Below, in pieces: positions 1 through 12,912 of a stretch of 64,000 nucleotides of DNA. The notes beneath the pieces were generated by a model that saw only the letters and a program-made list of their open reading frames with translations, searched no databases and was not told the origin of the DNA. A program made the position numbers and the translations under genes. Where the stretch lies: positions 4,069,799-4,133,798 of the forward strand of contig CM042086.1 in assembly GCA_023512835.1 (NCBI GenBank). Reading direction: 5' to 3'. Every line of letters starts with the position of its first letter. The stretch's first letter is position 1. The DNA comes from Taxillus chinensis (lineage: Eukaryota > Streptophyta > Magnoliopsida > Santalales > Loranthaceae).

Positions 1-225
1 TATGGCAGCAAAAGAGAGCTTTCTTCAGTCCACTCACGGGAGGTCAAGGGATTTTATTAGCTGCCGACTCATTCATCCAAATACTGCGTTAATGAATTCC
101 TAAAAAGAAAGTTTATCAGAGGTAGAGAGCACACGGACCCAGTAAATGAGTGAATGATGCGGCAGATAAATTCGATCCTAGGTTTTCTGTGCTTGGACTG
201 AAGGGAGCTCCCTTCCCTGTCTTCT

Positions 226-226
<1 letters not shown>

Positions 227-291
<65 letters not shown>
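227..291. repeat. (CT)n microsatellite
   Basis: A near-perfect CT dinucleotide run of about 64 bases. It lies directly upstream of the possible terminal exon at 334 and would be in its intron. Confidence 0.95.
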
Positions 292-333
292 AACTTGGCA
301 AGCCTAGCTAATATTGTTTTCTCTTTTTCTTAG

Positions 334-381
334 AACGGCGGTTATCTCCTCCGAGCTGCTGCTACTGAAGCCTTCCTCTGA
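334..381 (+). CDS. possible terminal coding exon of an upstream gene (partial)
   Basis: A strong acceptor-like site (long pyrimidine tract ending in TTCTTAG at 333) is followed by 15 sense codons and TGA at 379-381, reading NGGYLLRAAATEAFL. After the stop the DNA becomes T-rich like a plant 3' UTR. The CT microsatellite just upstream would lie in the intron. No upstream exon is identifiable in the first 226 bases, so the gene would enter from beyond the left edge. I do not recognise the family. It could equally be a chance open stretch. Confidence 0.22.
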   Translation, partial: NGGYLLRAAATEAFL

Positions 382-2528
382 TGATGATGTTTTGTTTTGT
401 TTTGTTTTTTTCTTATCGTCAGGTCATGTCATGTTTATAAATGTCGTTCTTTTAGGCATCACTTATGTTTCCCGATGTATTATAAATATATGTACTGTTT
501 TATGTGTCGTTGCCTCTTCGTTTGCATGTTTTGTTTTCTTATTTTGGTTTAATTCTTGCTCCATGTAAGACAGTACTTGTTGTAATTCGTTTCGTTTCGT
601 TCTCATCTCTGTAAAAAAAAAAATCAAGCTTCGGGTTATTAGAAAGGAAATATATATTATTTACGTTGTGTGGTCGATCTACTCGTACGAGCTTGTGCAA
701 CGTAACCAGATTCTTTGTAGCTTTTGGTCAGGTAAATTACTGATTCTGAAGGAGTTGTGTTCTAATTTTAAAGTTTTGAACTCCAGCAACGTCTTTTTGG
801 ATTTGTGACACAGATTTTTGCAGTCGATTTTACCTACGGCGCTTATATTAAGATCCTGGTTCACAAGTGCTGAATCAAGAACAGCTTCAAAGTTGGAAAG
901 AAGGGCATTAGGGTTCTACAGATGCATTTATATGTTTTTTCCCTATGTACACAACTGTACCAGGCATAAGCATTTGCGAGTGTACGGTTGTCGATTTGTA
1001 CACTTGTTTTTATCGTCACTTACAACAATTACAATACGGGTAGCCTTTCTTTCTCTCTTTTTTTCCTTCTTTTTGGTATTTTATAACTGAGTTGAAATTA
1101 GTACCCACGTTATGTAAATAGAGCAACTCAATCTAAAAATGATGGAGCTTCACATGCTGATGATTTTTTTTTTTGGTGTAATTATCCAATTTTAAAACTA
1201 AGTTGGAGTAAAACTACTAAAATTTGGAATGAGCTATACGATTGCCACTGTCTGGCAGCAAATCAACAATCCCATATAAATTAACGAAGCCTCCACAGAT
1301 ATAATCAATTCAAAGGAGTAGAAGATAGATCTGAAGAATCTCCACTTTGCTTTCACTGTGATATTGCCCCTGATTCTCTGAATCCATAATATAATTACTT
1401 TTTCCTACGAAAGGCAGGTTTTTGACTGGTTTTCTCCTGCAACGTGACAAAAGCTTCCTACTTTGGTGAGGAGTATCTTATACGTGGAAGATGTATATTA
1501 TTCTTTTTAAAAATAATGAATCAAGATAATTTAAAATTATTTATGATTCATCTTATTTTAAAAAATAATAAGAAATCAAAACGAATAGGAAATCAAACGT
1601 AGCCAAGCGACTGAAATTAGATGTCTAAGTTTCACTTGAGACAGCAAATTAATGCATCAAACAATCCGAAGTAATTAATCAAAGCGCTGAGAACATATGC
1701 ATAGTTTTATTTTATGGATAAAATTTGTGTGGTAAAATGACAATTTCATATAACTTTTTGTTTGGCTTCAAATTAGTGAGCTGGTATATATAGATTGTAT
1801 TTTTATTTAATTGTTCGTTAGTGACATTATTTGTTATAATAGATTATTATAATTAAATAAAAATGTGATTGTGATTTGAATTATTAGATTATAATTGAGT
1901 GGTTGTGATCGCTCATTTCTTTATATATATGTTAAAATAATAACGTGAGTCAAATTTTTATAATGAGAATTTTGATATAAATTGTGGAATATTTAAAATA
2001 AATTATTTAAATTAAATTTTTATTTAACTATAGCTAACTACAGCCAACTTTATATATATATATATAAATCATAAAAATAAGTGAATTTTTGGGTCAAATT
2101 TAGATGTGAAAAAAATAATTACAAAAAATTGGAAATTATGTAAGGCGACTACGTACCCTTTAAAATAAATTATTAACTAAAATTAATTAAAATCATATAA
2201 CATAAGGAAAATGCATGAATTTGGAGCAACAAAATTGAACTCCAAAATTGCACTGATCATATAACTGCGTACTCATCTCAAAATTATGCTCGTTTTAATG
2301 AGTACGTGTAAGTCGCACGCGTCATAAGACTCATAACACTTTTCTGAATAAAATAAATGGCTGTTAAAACTTAATTATCAGTCAATTATAAGACTGATCT
2401 TCCACTATTGTGGTAATTAGCTGTTCAGAAATTTCAACAACTTATCATTTACGCTGATAAGTCGTTTCTTGGAATTACATCAATTAACTAGTATATTTAC
2501 TATGGGGCCTCAATATTGAAGTATATAT
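382..2528. other. intergenic AT-rich stretch, no gene seen
   Basis: The open frames here are short, lack supporting splice sites, and have AT-rich codon use like the surrounding DNA. Around 1497-1575 there is an imperfect palindrome (ATAATGAATCAAGAT against its complement) that could be a decayed MITE. Nothing else is recognisable. Confidence 0.6.
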
Positions 2529-2645
<117 letters not shown>

Positions 2646-3125
2646 CATCATTTTGGGTGGACTAAACCATATAAATGTATATATATAAATCTTGTGTTTA
2701 TTCATCTATATTCGTGGGTACTGGGTACGTCCCCACAATCCCGTGTTTATTTTTAACGATGTGACGTTAAGCCATTAAATCACAGAAATCTATTATCTGT
2801 GTGGTTCAATGATCTGGTGCTGCATTATGCAGTCAACATGATACTTGAGCCTCTGCACATTTCTTTTTTATTTACTTTATAGAACGCATATACGTATGTA
2901 TACATAATAAAATCAAAAATCAATTAGAAGAATTGTAATTCTAAAGAGTAATGAACTATAAAAATATTATATATATAAACTGCACAATTATTTCCAAATT
3001 GGGCAAAACAAGAACAATGGTAGAGTAATAGTGCTAAAATTAAATAAATAATGACAACAATATGGCGTTTGTCTCGTTGTATGAAAATTCTCCATAATAA
3101 GGAAAGGAAAATTTCCCATAAGCAA

Positions 3126-3155
<30 letters not shown>
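3126..3155. repeat. (AAT)n microsatellite
   Basis: About ten tandem TAA/AAT triplets in AT-rich DNA. Confidence 0.9.
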
Positions 3156-3156
<1 letters not shown>

Positions 3157-3879
3157 TAGTTTGACTTGAATGAATAAAATAGCAGTTTGAACAAGTTTGG
3201 GATATGTTTAAAATTATTTTATAATTTAATTAAAAATTAAGAAATTTAATCGATAAATAATTATAAACTTGGATTGAATTTAATTGAAATTAATATTGGA
3301 GGAAAATATTTGATACCCTTAATTGCATTGAAATTTGCGTATACTCTTTTACGAGTTTATTAGCGTGCGGCGGTAAGTTTTTGGGGAAAATTTAAGCTTA
3401 CTCCTATAACACGAGCATGCTTTGCCCGGCAGTTACGAGGGCTCCAACGTGGTCTTGGTCGTGGCATGAGGAAGGGGTGGAGAGTAAAAACACAACCACG
3501 ACCCACTTTGAAAATAATGTATTTAATTAATAAATAATTAAAAAGTAATACTTCTATCAATATATTACAATTATTTAAAAATTTTAAAACAACAACGTGT
3601 GAGACCCTTTCTTATACTTGATTTTATTTTTAGATGTGAATGGTTTTTTTACATGTGTATTGTTATTTTATAATATCTGTAGTAATATTATTATTTTACT
3701 TTTATTTATATTAAAATAATATATATTTTTTATTTTTACCTCTAATAAAAAGAAAAAAACAAACTATCTATGACAGTGCATCAAGAATGACGGTGTGACG
3801 AACTTGAACGATATATGATGGACTAGTAAAAACATTCACTCTATGATGTTGAAGACATCTAGCAACCACTGTTACTCAT

Positions 3880-4492
3880 AGATCGTTTATATTCATTTGT
3901 TAAGAAATAATACCGTTCGTAAATACCATTGTTATATTCATGAACATGTTTGTGAACGTTCATAAACAGTTCATGAATATCGTTCATGTTCGTAAAAATT
4001 ATTTGTGAACAATAAATTAACAAATGAACTAATATGTATAAAAATTGTTCTATTAAATAAAAATATATTTTTATTAAGTATAATTTAATAAGTATATACT
4101 TTAATATTATTATTAAATAAAAAACATATGTTTTTTTTAATTGTTATTATTATAATATTTTTGTGAACTATATATAATAATTATTTAAACATATTAAACA
4201 AAGATAACAAAACCTAACAATTAATTAATTATACTTTTTTGGATAAATGTATGGTATCAATTCCTTTTATAGTTTTTTATGATTTTATAATTGTATTCGT
4301 AAGCGTTCATGAACAAGTTTATGAATACATGTTCGTGAACCGTTCGTGAGCAATAGAGTAACGTTCGTGAACAGTTCATGAACATCATAGTTTAAAGCTT
4401 GTCTTCGGTTCAGTTCGTTAAGGAATAGTAACGAACACGTTCAAACACTTTACTATTTGGTTCGGCTCGGTTCATTTGCAGCCCTAGTTGCC
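3880..4492. mobile_element. non-autonomous transposon-like insertion with GTTCGTGAACA repeats
   Basis: It interrupts the dispersed duplication: the other copy reads straight through the equivalent point near 7587. It contains many direct and inverted versions of GTTCATGAACA and CGTTCGTGAAC, and ends in GGTTCATTTGCAGCCCTA. That layout is common in non-autonomous hAT-like plant elements. The left end is not sharp, no clean target duplication is visible, and no transposase is present. Confidence 0.5.
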
Positions 4493-4519
4493 CAATAACA
4501 TTATAGTCTATGGATGCAT

Positions 4520-4910
4520 AAATTGTCAACATGAACAGGAACTCCTTGATTGGAAAGCTAGCCCATTGCAAAGGCATGGTTGAATTGTTGGAAGCTCGTA
4601 GTAGAAGATGGTCTAATTGGAAAAGGTTGGGAAGGTTTTTAACCCATACAGTGGGAGGATGGCAAATATTCTAGTTAAAATATTGAATCCATCCCCTCCC
4701 TGGTTTAGGAACATAGCCAAGCTTAAGCATATCAGCAGCAAGGATGTGAATGCATGTGAGGTAGCTAGTGTCTCTTGTGTTCATGACCTTGGTTTGGGAC
4801 TTGTACAAGTTTATGGCTTAATTCGTGTCAAGCAATTCAAGGAAGGCTTTTTAAGATTACAAAGACCTCGATGTTGGGATCAATCATGGGAGTGCAATGG
4901 TCATTAAGGG
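4520..4910 (+). pseudogene. berberine-bridge-enzyme-like (FAD-linked oxidase) relic, copy 1
   Basis: Translation around 4617-4760 gives VGKVFNPYSGRMANI followed by P--RNIAKLK. This resembles the FNPYGGRM-EI ... PFPHR-GN--K-QY region near the C-terminus of berberine-bridge-like oxidases. The frame is broken upstream, and nothing equivalent to the FAD-binding N-terminal half is present. The second copy at 7600-7925 has the same segment. The match is recalled motif resemblance, not a search result. A captured gene fragment inside a transposon is an alternative to a duplicated pseudogene. Confidence 0.4.
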
Positions 4911-6630
4911 GAAAGTTTATGAGGAGAAGACATTGGTGGAACGAGCATAACATTTTCCCAATGATATAAAAACATTCATTGACCGAGGCGCATTATGGAA
5001 AAGTGACAACATTTCTCATTAGATCTCTCGATTGCAATATGATCTCTACTATGTTCTTGATTGATTGAGGTTGAGCTTTAGCCATATATAAATCGTGCGG
5101 GAGGTTGATTCTGTGTGTTGAAGGAAATGGATACGCAAAGATTTAGCAATGAAAAGAATGAAAATGAGAGAGGAAAAATAATAAAATATAATATAATGTT
5201 ATGAGAAGAATTAATAATTAATTTTTATTTTTAAAGAGTAATTTTCATACGTAAAGAAGAAAATGAATAATTTATACATTTAACTATCTAGTCTCACCAA
5301 ATAAAAAGTCTATTGGAAATGTTTTTATTTTTTTCATTTGTAATTTTTAAAACTTTTGCTTTTTTGTAATTCTGCTTTTGTAATTGATGTTTGTGGATTG
5401 TGAGAACAAATTAAAACTAATACTCCCTGTTACATAATCAAATCTCTTCACCTATATTTTTATCGTCTAAAATAAACAGTTTTTTCTTGTCAAATGATAT
5501 ATTAATGCTTGTGGAGTTTACAACTGAAGAACAGAATACTACTTTCTCAATGATGAGGGGCTGTTGCCTCCGTGAGTCGCTTTCTACTTTCTCAGAACCC
5601 AACCCCACGCTCTCGTGGCATCATTCGCGGCTGTCCCATCTTTAGACAGCAGATGCGTTTATCTTTTTTGTCCTTGTTTTCGGGTAGATTTGAGGTGAGG
5701 TTGAGAAGAACTGTTTAGGTGTCAAACCGCCGGGCGCAGCTACGTGAGATAAAATTATTGGCACAAAAATACTATTTGTAACTGTTGTGACATAGTCGCA
5801 TTTTCAGCTAATTTAAAATAAGTCATATTAACGTATTATTAAGTTATGCATTTGTTCAATATTGTTTGAAACTATCATTCAATTGAGAATATCAAGTAGA
5901 TATTTATATCATACTCAAGTTAATATTAAATATAGAATATCAAACATACAACATCAAGTAAAACAGAAAAAAAAAAAGATACTGCTCTGAGTCCAAAGCT
6001 TAAGCGTATATATTATGCGACAATTACCAATGCACTATGGTTACTATGAGATAATAAATTTTTGAAAAATAAAAAATTAATTCTAGGTCATTTGCCCTAC
6101 TCGATATTTTGCTCGAGCAATCTATGATTAGAAAGTGTTGAGTCTCTATTCGAGCTCTATTCAGAAGAGACAATCGATAAAGAGTAGGCCACACTTGTGG
6201 GGTTGCTTTCATATGACCACGAGCAATGTTGTGTTGCCTTATGTAGTCGCACGTTTTTCGTTCGTCACTAGTTATTGAATTGTAAATTACTACACCATGA
6301 AATTTTGGGATTAATAACAAAACGGTTACACAGATAGTGCCTTTATGGCGATATTACCTTTTTTTGTAAAAAGAAAAGAAAAAACTCCTGCTTGCTAGCT
6401 AGCTGACGCTCTTGTAATCCCCACGTAATTCAATAATACAATGCTTCCCGCTAATTAAGTTACCACTTTTCAGGGAAAAAGCAAAGCTTCCCGCTAATTA
6501 AAGGTCGCATTTGGAGAAAAAGAGGTGCTAAATAAAAAAGTATAAACTATACATCTTCTGGGACTTGTTGCTGGATCGATTAAATAAATGGTTGAGTTTT
6601 ATTTTCAATGACCGCAAACTTTTCTTCTTA

Positions 6631-7010
6631 GAGCATTCACGGGGTTTGGTATAATTAAGTTTTCCTATAATTTAGGGAAAAAAATACAGATTTGTCAAAA
6701 TTACATTCACAACAAGGTTCCTAAAATAGGATATAAGGATAGGGAATGAATAGTAAATCCTAAATATAGGAATTTACTATTCATCTAAATATTTTTCCTA
6801 TAATTTTTTAATATGTATTATTATACTTGTAATATTTTTATTGGTGATAATAAATGAAAAGATGAGAGAGAAAATAATATAAAAATAAATTAAGTAATAA
6901 ATGTAGATAGAAATAGGGAATGAGATGTTTGATGTTTTTGAAAAATAAGTAAATTAAATACTATTCATCTCAAAATAAGGATAAAAATACCAAAATTGAT
7001 GTGGATGCTC
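6631..7010. mobile_element. Tourist/PIF-Harbinger-type MITE
   Basis: The ends are GAGCATTCACGGGGTTTGG and the complement of CAAAATTGATGTGGATGCTC, forming terminal inverted repeats. They are flanked by TTA on both sides (6628-6630 and 7011-7013), the three-base target duplication of the PIF/Harbinger group. The interior is AT-rich and non-coding. The element at 28916-29298 has the same ends and nearly the same length (383 against 380 bases). Confidence 0.75.
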
Positions 7011-7375
7011 TTAGTTTGAAAAAAAAATTATATTTTAGAGTTGCCATGTTTGGTGAATTTTCTTGTTTTTGATGTTTTCATATGAATTTGAGTAAAATTA
7101 ATCGTTATATTATATATTAATGTAATGCATATTATGTTCATAAAATTTATAGTAACCTGATGAATTTTAAATAAATAAATAATTTTTTTAGTGTTTTTAT
7201 TTATTTATCTTTTTTAATTCATTTGTACAAAATTCAACAATCAAATCACTATAAAAATTTATAGTTATAACATTCACCACACTTATATATAATCTAACGA
7301 TCGATTTTTGAAACAATAAGATAGTTAAAAATAAAAAAGACGCGTGAAACTTTTCCTCTTGCAACCAACTCAAAT

Positions 7376-8900
7376 TCGTTTCATATGTGCATTGTCATTT
7401 TATAACATCATAATAATATTTTTTATTTTATTTTTATTTTTATTAAAAATATTTTTATATTTATATCAAAAAAAAAAAAAAAACATGACAATGCATCGAG
7501 GATGATGGGATAACAAACTTGAATGATCTATGAAAAACTTGTAATGACATTCACCCGATGACGTTGGAGACGTCTAGCAACAATTGTTGCCCGATACCAT
7601 CATGGTTTGTGGATACTTAAATTGTCGACATGAACAAGAAATTCGTTGATTGGAAAGCTAGCCCATTGCCAATGAGTGATTGGAGGGTTGGAGGCTTTGT
7701 GGAAGAAGATGGGTTTAATTGGGAAAGTGGGGAAGGTCTTTAACTCATACTCTGGGAGGATGGCAAAGATTATAGCTGAAATATTGATCCCATGCCCTCA
7801 CCAGGCTAGGAACATAGCCAAGCTTAAGTACATCAGTAGCATGGATGTGAACGCAAGTGGGGCGATGTCCCTTTGTGTTCATGACCTAGGTTAGGGACTT
7901 GTGCAACTTTATGGCTTAGTTAGTGTCTCTCATTAGATTGCCTCTTGAGCAACTAAATTGAAATATAATATCTACTGTGTTCTTGATCGATTGAGGTGAG
8001 CTTTAGCCATGTATAAATCGCTTTTGATTTTGTATGATTGAAGAAGATGGACATACAAAGATTTAACAATGGATAGAATGGAAATGAGAGAAGAAAAATA
8101 ATAAAAATTAATATAATATTATGAGAAAAATTAATAAATAATTTTTATTTTTAAAAAGTAATTTTCATATGTAAAAAAGAGAATGAATAATTTGTAGATT
8201 GATTTTTTAGTCGTGAAAAATAAAAAGTTCACCGATTTTTTTTTCTCATTTGCAAATTTTAAAGTTTTTCCTTTTTCGTAATTCTGCTTTGTAATTGATG
8301 TTTGTGAATTGTGAGAACAAATTAAAACTAACACTCCCCGTGCATAATCAAATCTCTTCACCTATATTTTTAACGTCTAAAGTAAATATTAATGTGTTTT
8401 TCTCTTCTCAAATGTTTCGACAATGATGAGGGGTTGTTTCCTCCGTAAGTCGCTTTCCCCTTTCTCAAAACCCAACCCCACGCTCTTGTGGCATCATTCA
8501 CGGCTTTCCCATCTTTAACAGCAGATGCGCTTATCTTTTTTGTCCTTGTTTTCCGGTAGATTTGAGGTGAGGTTGAGAAGAACTGTTTAGGTGTCAAACC
8601 CCGGGCGCAGCTACGTAAGATAAAATTATTGGCATGGTAAACGTTGGGAGACACTCGGTAAAGCGTAGGCCACACTTGTGGGGTTGCTTTCATATGACCA
8701 CGAGCGATGTTGTGTTGCCTTCACGGAAAGGGTCATAACATCACCTCATTGATTATTGATGTCAACCAGAGCACTTATGTAGTCACACGTTATTCCTTCG
8801 TCACTAGTTATTGAGTTGTAAATTACTATACCATGAGATTTTCGGATTAGTAATAAAACGGTCACACAGATAGTGCCTTCACGGCGATTTTACCTCTTTT
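7376..8900. repeat. unclassified dispersed duplication, copy 2
   Basis: Collinear partner of 3620-6355 without the two large insertions. It ends near the shared phrase CAGATAGTGCCTT (8868 here, about 6332 in copy 1). Many substitutions separate the copies, so the duplication is old. Confidence 0.65.
7600..7925 (+). pseudogene. berberine-bridge-enzyme-like relic, copy 2
   Basis: The better preserved copy. An open stretch (7676-7894) reads LEALWKKM...GKVGKVFNSYSGRMAKI then PHQARNIAKLKY, resembling the C-terminal NPYGGRM...PHRAGN..K.QY region of FAD-linked oxidases. It ends at a stop soon after HDLG. No cofactor-attachment His or Cys region and no start are present, so it is a fragment. The family call rests on motif pattern only. 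Confidence 0.42.
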
Positions 8901-8987
8901 TGGGGAAAAAAAAAAAGCTAATCTGCTACGCTAGCCGACTATAACGTTAGAATTTTTATTTTTATGATATTTGGTTACGGATGCTTC

Positions 8988-9335
8988 AAGTAAGTTAAAT
9001 TGATCAGGATACATGTAGACTTAATTCATTATGCTTTGGGCTTATCAGGAGAATAACTTCAGGTCTCGATCAGTTTGTGTAAGAATAACTTAGCCTCCTT
9101 TTTCGTCAAGTTCTTGACTAATGACATACTCTCCATATTTAATTGGATCAATACGTTTAAACTCTGAAGGAACTCTAAAGAAACTTCATTGATCTTTTGC
9201 ACGAACTTCTGTGAAGCCTTTTTCGTCCGCACCAGCTACAGTATCTATATTGTTCTTCCTCAAGTAGCACACACCTGTACCACTTGAAAGACGCCCACTA
9301 GCACCACGTTGTTCGGAGCATGACATCCTCCTTCA
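8988..9335. repeat. about 350-bp direct repeat, unit 1
   Basis: Matches 9688-10041 along its length at roughly three-quarters identity by eye. Both start with GCTTCAAGTAAGT and end near TTGTTCGG-GCATGACAT. It is GC-richer than its surroundings. No transposon domain is recognisable. Confidence 0.7.
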
Positions 9336-9687
9336 CTTGATTTCACAACGCCCTCGTTTCATCAAGGTAAGCTCAAAGGAACCAAGATCGTCTCGTCTAG
9401 TGTGCTCCTTACGACTCCCACAATGCCATTTTGTCTCTTCCACTTAGGTACTCCATCCTGGCATGTCTGCCAGTAAATTTGGTGGACGTGATGTGTGCAA
9501 AACCTTCACCTGGTCAACCCTCATCTCTTAATGGCTCCCTCCCAATTTGGGATCAAAGACCACGCATGTCGATCGTAAGAATGCTCGGTGAGCTTTCTAG
9601 ATACAGGCTATAATCGTTCTAATTATACTACTTTGTCATGGGGTCAGGGTTGTCACTCATACAGTACTTGGTCACTCTAGTGAATGC

Positions 9688-10041
9688 TTCAAGTAAGTCA
9701 AACTAATCGTGGCACACGTATACTGGTTTTGCTATGCCTTAAGTACTTGAGCTCATCAGGAGAACGACTTTAGTTTTTGACTAGTTTGAGTAGGGATGAC
9801 CAAGTCTCTTTTTCTTCGTCAAGTCCTCGACTAGCGGCGTATGCCCCACATTTAACTAGGTTGGTACATTTGAACTTCGAAGGGGCTCCATCGATCTCCC
9901 GCACAAACTACCATGGAGCTTTTCCCGTTCGTACCAACTACGTTTTTCGCCTTGCCCCTCCTCAAATAGCATGCACCTGTACCACTTGGGAAACAGATTA
10001 TGTCTTTCCCGCTAGCACGACATTGTTCGGGGCATGACATG
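9688..10041. repeat. about 350-bp direct repeat, unit 2
   Basis: Second unit of the repeat at 8988-9335, separated by about 350 bp of unrelated, similarly GC-rich DNA (9336-9687). The minus strand is open across most of it (10106 down to 9852, with CPEQCRASGKDIICFPSG). I do not recognise that peptide and unit 1 does not keep it open, so I do not call a gene. Confidence 0.7.
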
Positions 10042-11022
10042 ATGCTCTTGTAATCCCCACATAATACAATACTATAATGATTCCCACTAATTAAGTTAAC
10101 TACCACTTTTCAAGGAAAAAGCAAATGCTCTTGTTCGATATAATTTTTTTTAAATATAATTATTTTTAAAAACTATAGGTCCAAATGAAATTCACATAAC
10201 TTATTAATGCTTTTAAATTATTTTAACTCACTATTTTTTTTAAAAACCTATTTTCAAAAATAATACGACTAAGTCATATTATCCAAAAGCTTCACACTAA
10301 TTAAAAGTCGTTTGGAGAACAAAAAGAGGTGCTAATTAAAAACTATAAACTATATGTGGGCATGTTTGGTATGATGATATTATTTTTAAAGACAAAATTA
10401 TTTTTTAAAATAGTGAGCCTGATAAATTTAAAATTATTTATGACCGGTAAAAATTCACTTGAGCCCATAATTAAAAAAAATCGTATTTTGAAAAAACATT
10501 CACGCTTAGCAACTATAGTCGTACAAACATAAATGATTAAATAAATGATTGAGTTTCATTTTCAATGACCACAAACATTTCTTTTTAGGTTGGAAACAAA
10601 AATTATATTATAGAGTTGCCATCAATGATGCTCCTATTTGGTACACTTTTACTATTTTAGAAAACATTATTGTTTTTAAAAACTATTAGCCTTGATGAAT
10701 TTTTACTAGTTTTATATTCATTTGAACTATTATTTTTCAAAATAAGTCTGTTTTCAAAAATAATATTTGATTGGTTTCCTAATTGTATATAGATTTATAT
10801 ACGACCTTGAGAATTAATTACGTATGAAAAAAAGTTATAACATGTTTAGTTGTTGTATTAAAAAATAATTTTTTGTGTTTGAATACAGAAAACAAGTGGA
10901 TTTTCTTGCCTAGTGTTTGTTTTCAATTTTTGTATTTAGAAACAAGTTGTATCTAAATTCAATAAAATGAAAACACTTTTTTATTGTTTTTATTCTTGAA
11001 AATTTGTTTTTGCAACCTCTGC

Positions 11023-11299
11023 TAGGGGTGACAATTTTGCCCCACCTCGACTCAAGCCGCCCCGACCTAATTTGTCCTGCCCCGATACGCCATCGAGGCG
11101 GGCTCGGGTCTTGCCCGACCCGCCCCGATCCGGTATTTTTAAATAAAATTAAGTTAAAAAAACTCTGCCTAACCCAACCCGATCCGACCTAAAGTGCCCA
11201 AACTAGCGGGTCGTGTTGGGTTTGGGGCGGGTTGTCAAATTTTGGGTCAGTTTTGGGTTAGACAGTATCCAGGCTCGACCTAACCCGTTGCCATGCCTA
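11023..11299. mobile_element. GC-rich hAT-type MITE (copy A, first)
   Basis: Starts TAGGGGTGACAATTTTGCCC and ends CCCGTTGCCATGCCTA, imperfect inverted termini. Inside are degenerate CCCGACCC and GGGTCGGG motifs. The family shows 8-bp target duplications at 17190 and 36012. The copy-B equivalent is 15371-15614. Open frames across it come only from the low-complexity GC repeats. Confidence 0.65.
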
Positions 11300-11828
11300 G
11301 CCTTCGCTCGTCACCATCTTCACCTCTATCGGGTCTCTGATCTACTCTGTCCTGGCGTGGCAAATCTAATGAGGCTAACGACAATACCCTCTCTCTCTCT
11401 CTCTCCGGCAATTGGTCCCCCCTTGATTTATCCGGTGACAGCAGATTTTATGAGGTAGCGATGAAATATTAGGCGACACCCGTCTCCACCCCATCTGTCA
11501 GTAACACCAAACATGAGACTAAAATAACACCCAACATACCCTTAATAACCCATAATGCCCTAGATCTAAATGTAAAGGTATACATTAAGTTAGGCATAAC
11601 ATGGGAATATATCTAAATGTAAAGGTGTGCATTAAGTTTCGCTTGAGCTTGTGTTTTTGGCTTAATCTTTAATTTTAGGCTTCAAAAATTATGTTGAATT
11701 AAATTTCATGAGTTGAGCCAGCCTAAATATAATCACAAAATTTAAAATCTAAGTAATATTAAAAAAACATAAGTGCCAAATAAAACTTCTTGTGATCCAA
11801 TTCTATATTATTGAACTCATTAACAACC

Positions 11829-11830
<2 letters not shown>

Positions 11831-11868
<38 letters not shown>

Positions 11869-11896
11869 GAGAGAGAGAGTGTGTGTGTGTGTGTAT
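11831..11896. repeat. compound (TA)n(GA)n(GT)n microsatellite
   Basis: A TA run, then GAGAGA, then GTGTGT. The copy-B counterpart at 16133-16177 has a shorter TA and a longer GA section, showing length drift since duplication. Confidence 0.9.
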
Positions 11897-12363
11897 GTGT
11901 TTTGCTACAATGAGAACGTGAGGCTAGCTCTTATCATGATAACTTTAATACGGATCGTTAGATCTTGCAACTAATGATCGATATTAGATTTTCAATTAAA
12001 TGTATCTCTGCTACAGTAAATCTACTATAGTTAAATGAAAGTTTAATATAGACTATTAAATTTTTATCTGACAGTCTAAAGTTCTCGTAATAAGAGGGTG
12101 GTCTCACATCCTCTATGTAGCATGACTACACACACACACACACATCTTTATAGGATTATATGAAATTAGTGTCTCGAGAGATATGGATAAAGTAAACTTA
12201 TATTAAATTATGTTTTAAGAATCAAACATGACACATGAACATGTTTGCAAACTCTATAGATCAAACATCAATAAGAGAATTTGTTTAAAATGAGAAATAA
12301 AAATAACTTTTTGCTAATGAATTCTATTTCAATCTGAAAACCATAACTCATTAACAACCCTAA

Positions 12364-12762
12364 GAGCACTAGTAGCAAATCTCTTATAGAAATCTACTTC
12401 TCTTTATTTAGGGAAAAAAGTTTTAAAGTTATAAAATCATCCCCATAATAGAAATCATATATTTAACTTTTTTCTATAAAATTTGTAGAGTATTTTATAG
12501 TGTATTCAGAAGCATTGTTCACTCCATATAATTATTAAATTATATATAAAAATTTTTCATCTCTCACATTCACGTTTCTCATAACTTTCATTTGTATTCT
12601 ATATTAAATTATAATAAAATAAAAAAAAATATAAAATAATATTTTAATGATATAGAGAATAATTTATGAAATCTATTGTGGTATATATTTATTTAGGGAA
12701 TCAAAAAGTAGTTTAAATTTGTAAATTTAGAAAAAATTATTAAAAGTCTTATGTGAGTGCTC
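12364..12762. mobile_element. Tourist-type MITE (copy A)
   Basis: Begins GAGCACTAGTAGCAAATC after TAA and ends in GTGAGTGCTC before TAG. Inverted termini with an imperfect three-base target duplication. AT-rich, non-coding. Its duplicate lies at 16645-17048. Confidence 0.6.
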
Positions 12763-12912
12763 TAGCAATATATTCCATCAATATGATCCAAACATCTTTA
12801 TGGACCTTTATTAAATTATAGTGTCAAAATGATGTATTATTAAAGAAATAAATGCCGATCAAGCATGGTCAGTAGCCGACTAAATTAAAAAAAACATTAT
12901 AGAGCCCTTTAC

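Larger units (their letters stand above)
3620..6355. repeat. unclassified dispersed duplication, copy 1 (with insertions)
   Basis: This stretch is collinear with 7376-8900. Shared landmarks are the poly-T/AT block near 3640 and 7380, a gene relic (4520-4910 and 7600-7925), a GC-richer block (5545-5765 and 8415-8635) and a terminal block (6178-6350 and 8660-8890). Copy 1 has extra DNA at about 3880-4490 (rich in GTTCGTGAACA motifs) and at about 5770-6175. It lacks about 54 bases found in copy 2 near 8722-8775. Whether it is a transposon or a segmental duplication is unclear. Confidence 0.65.
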
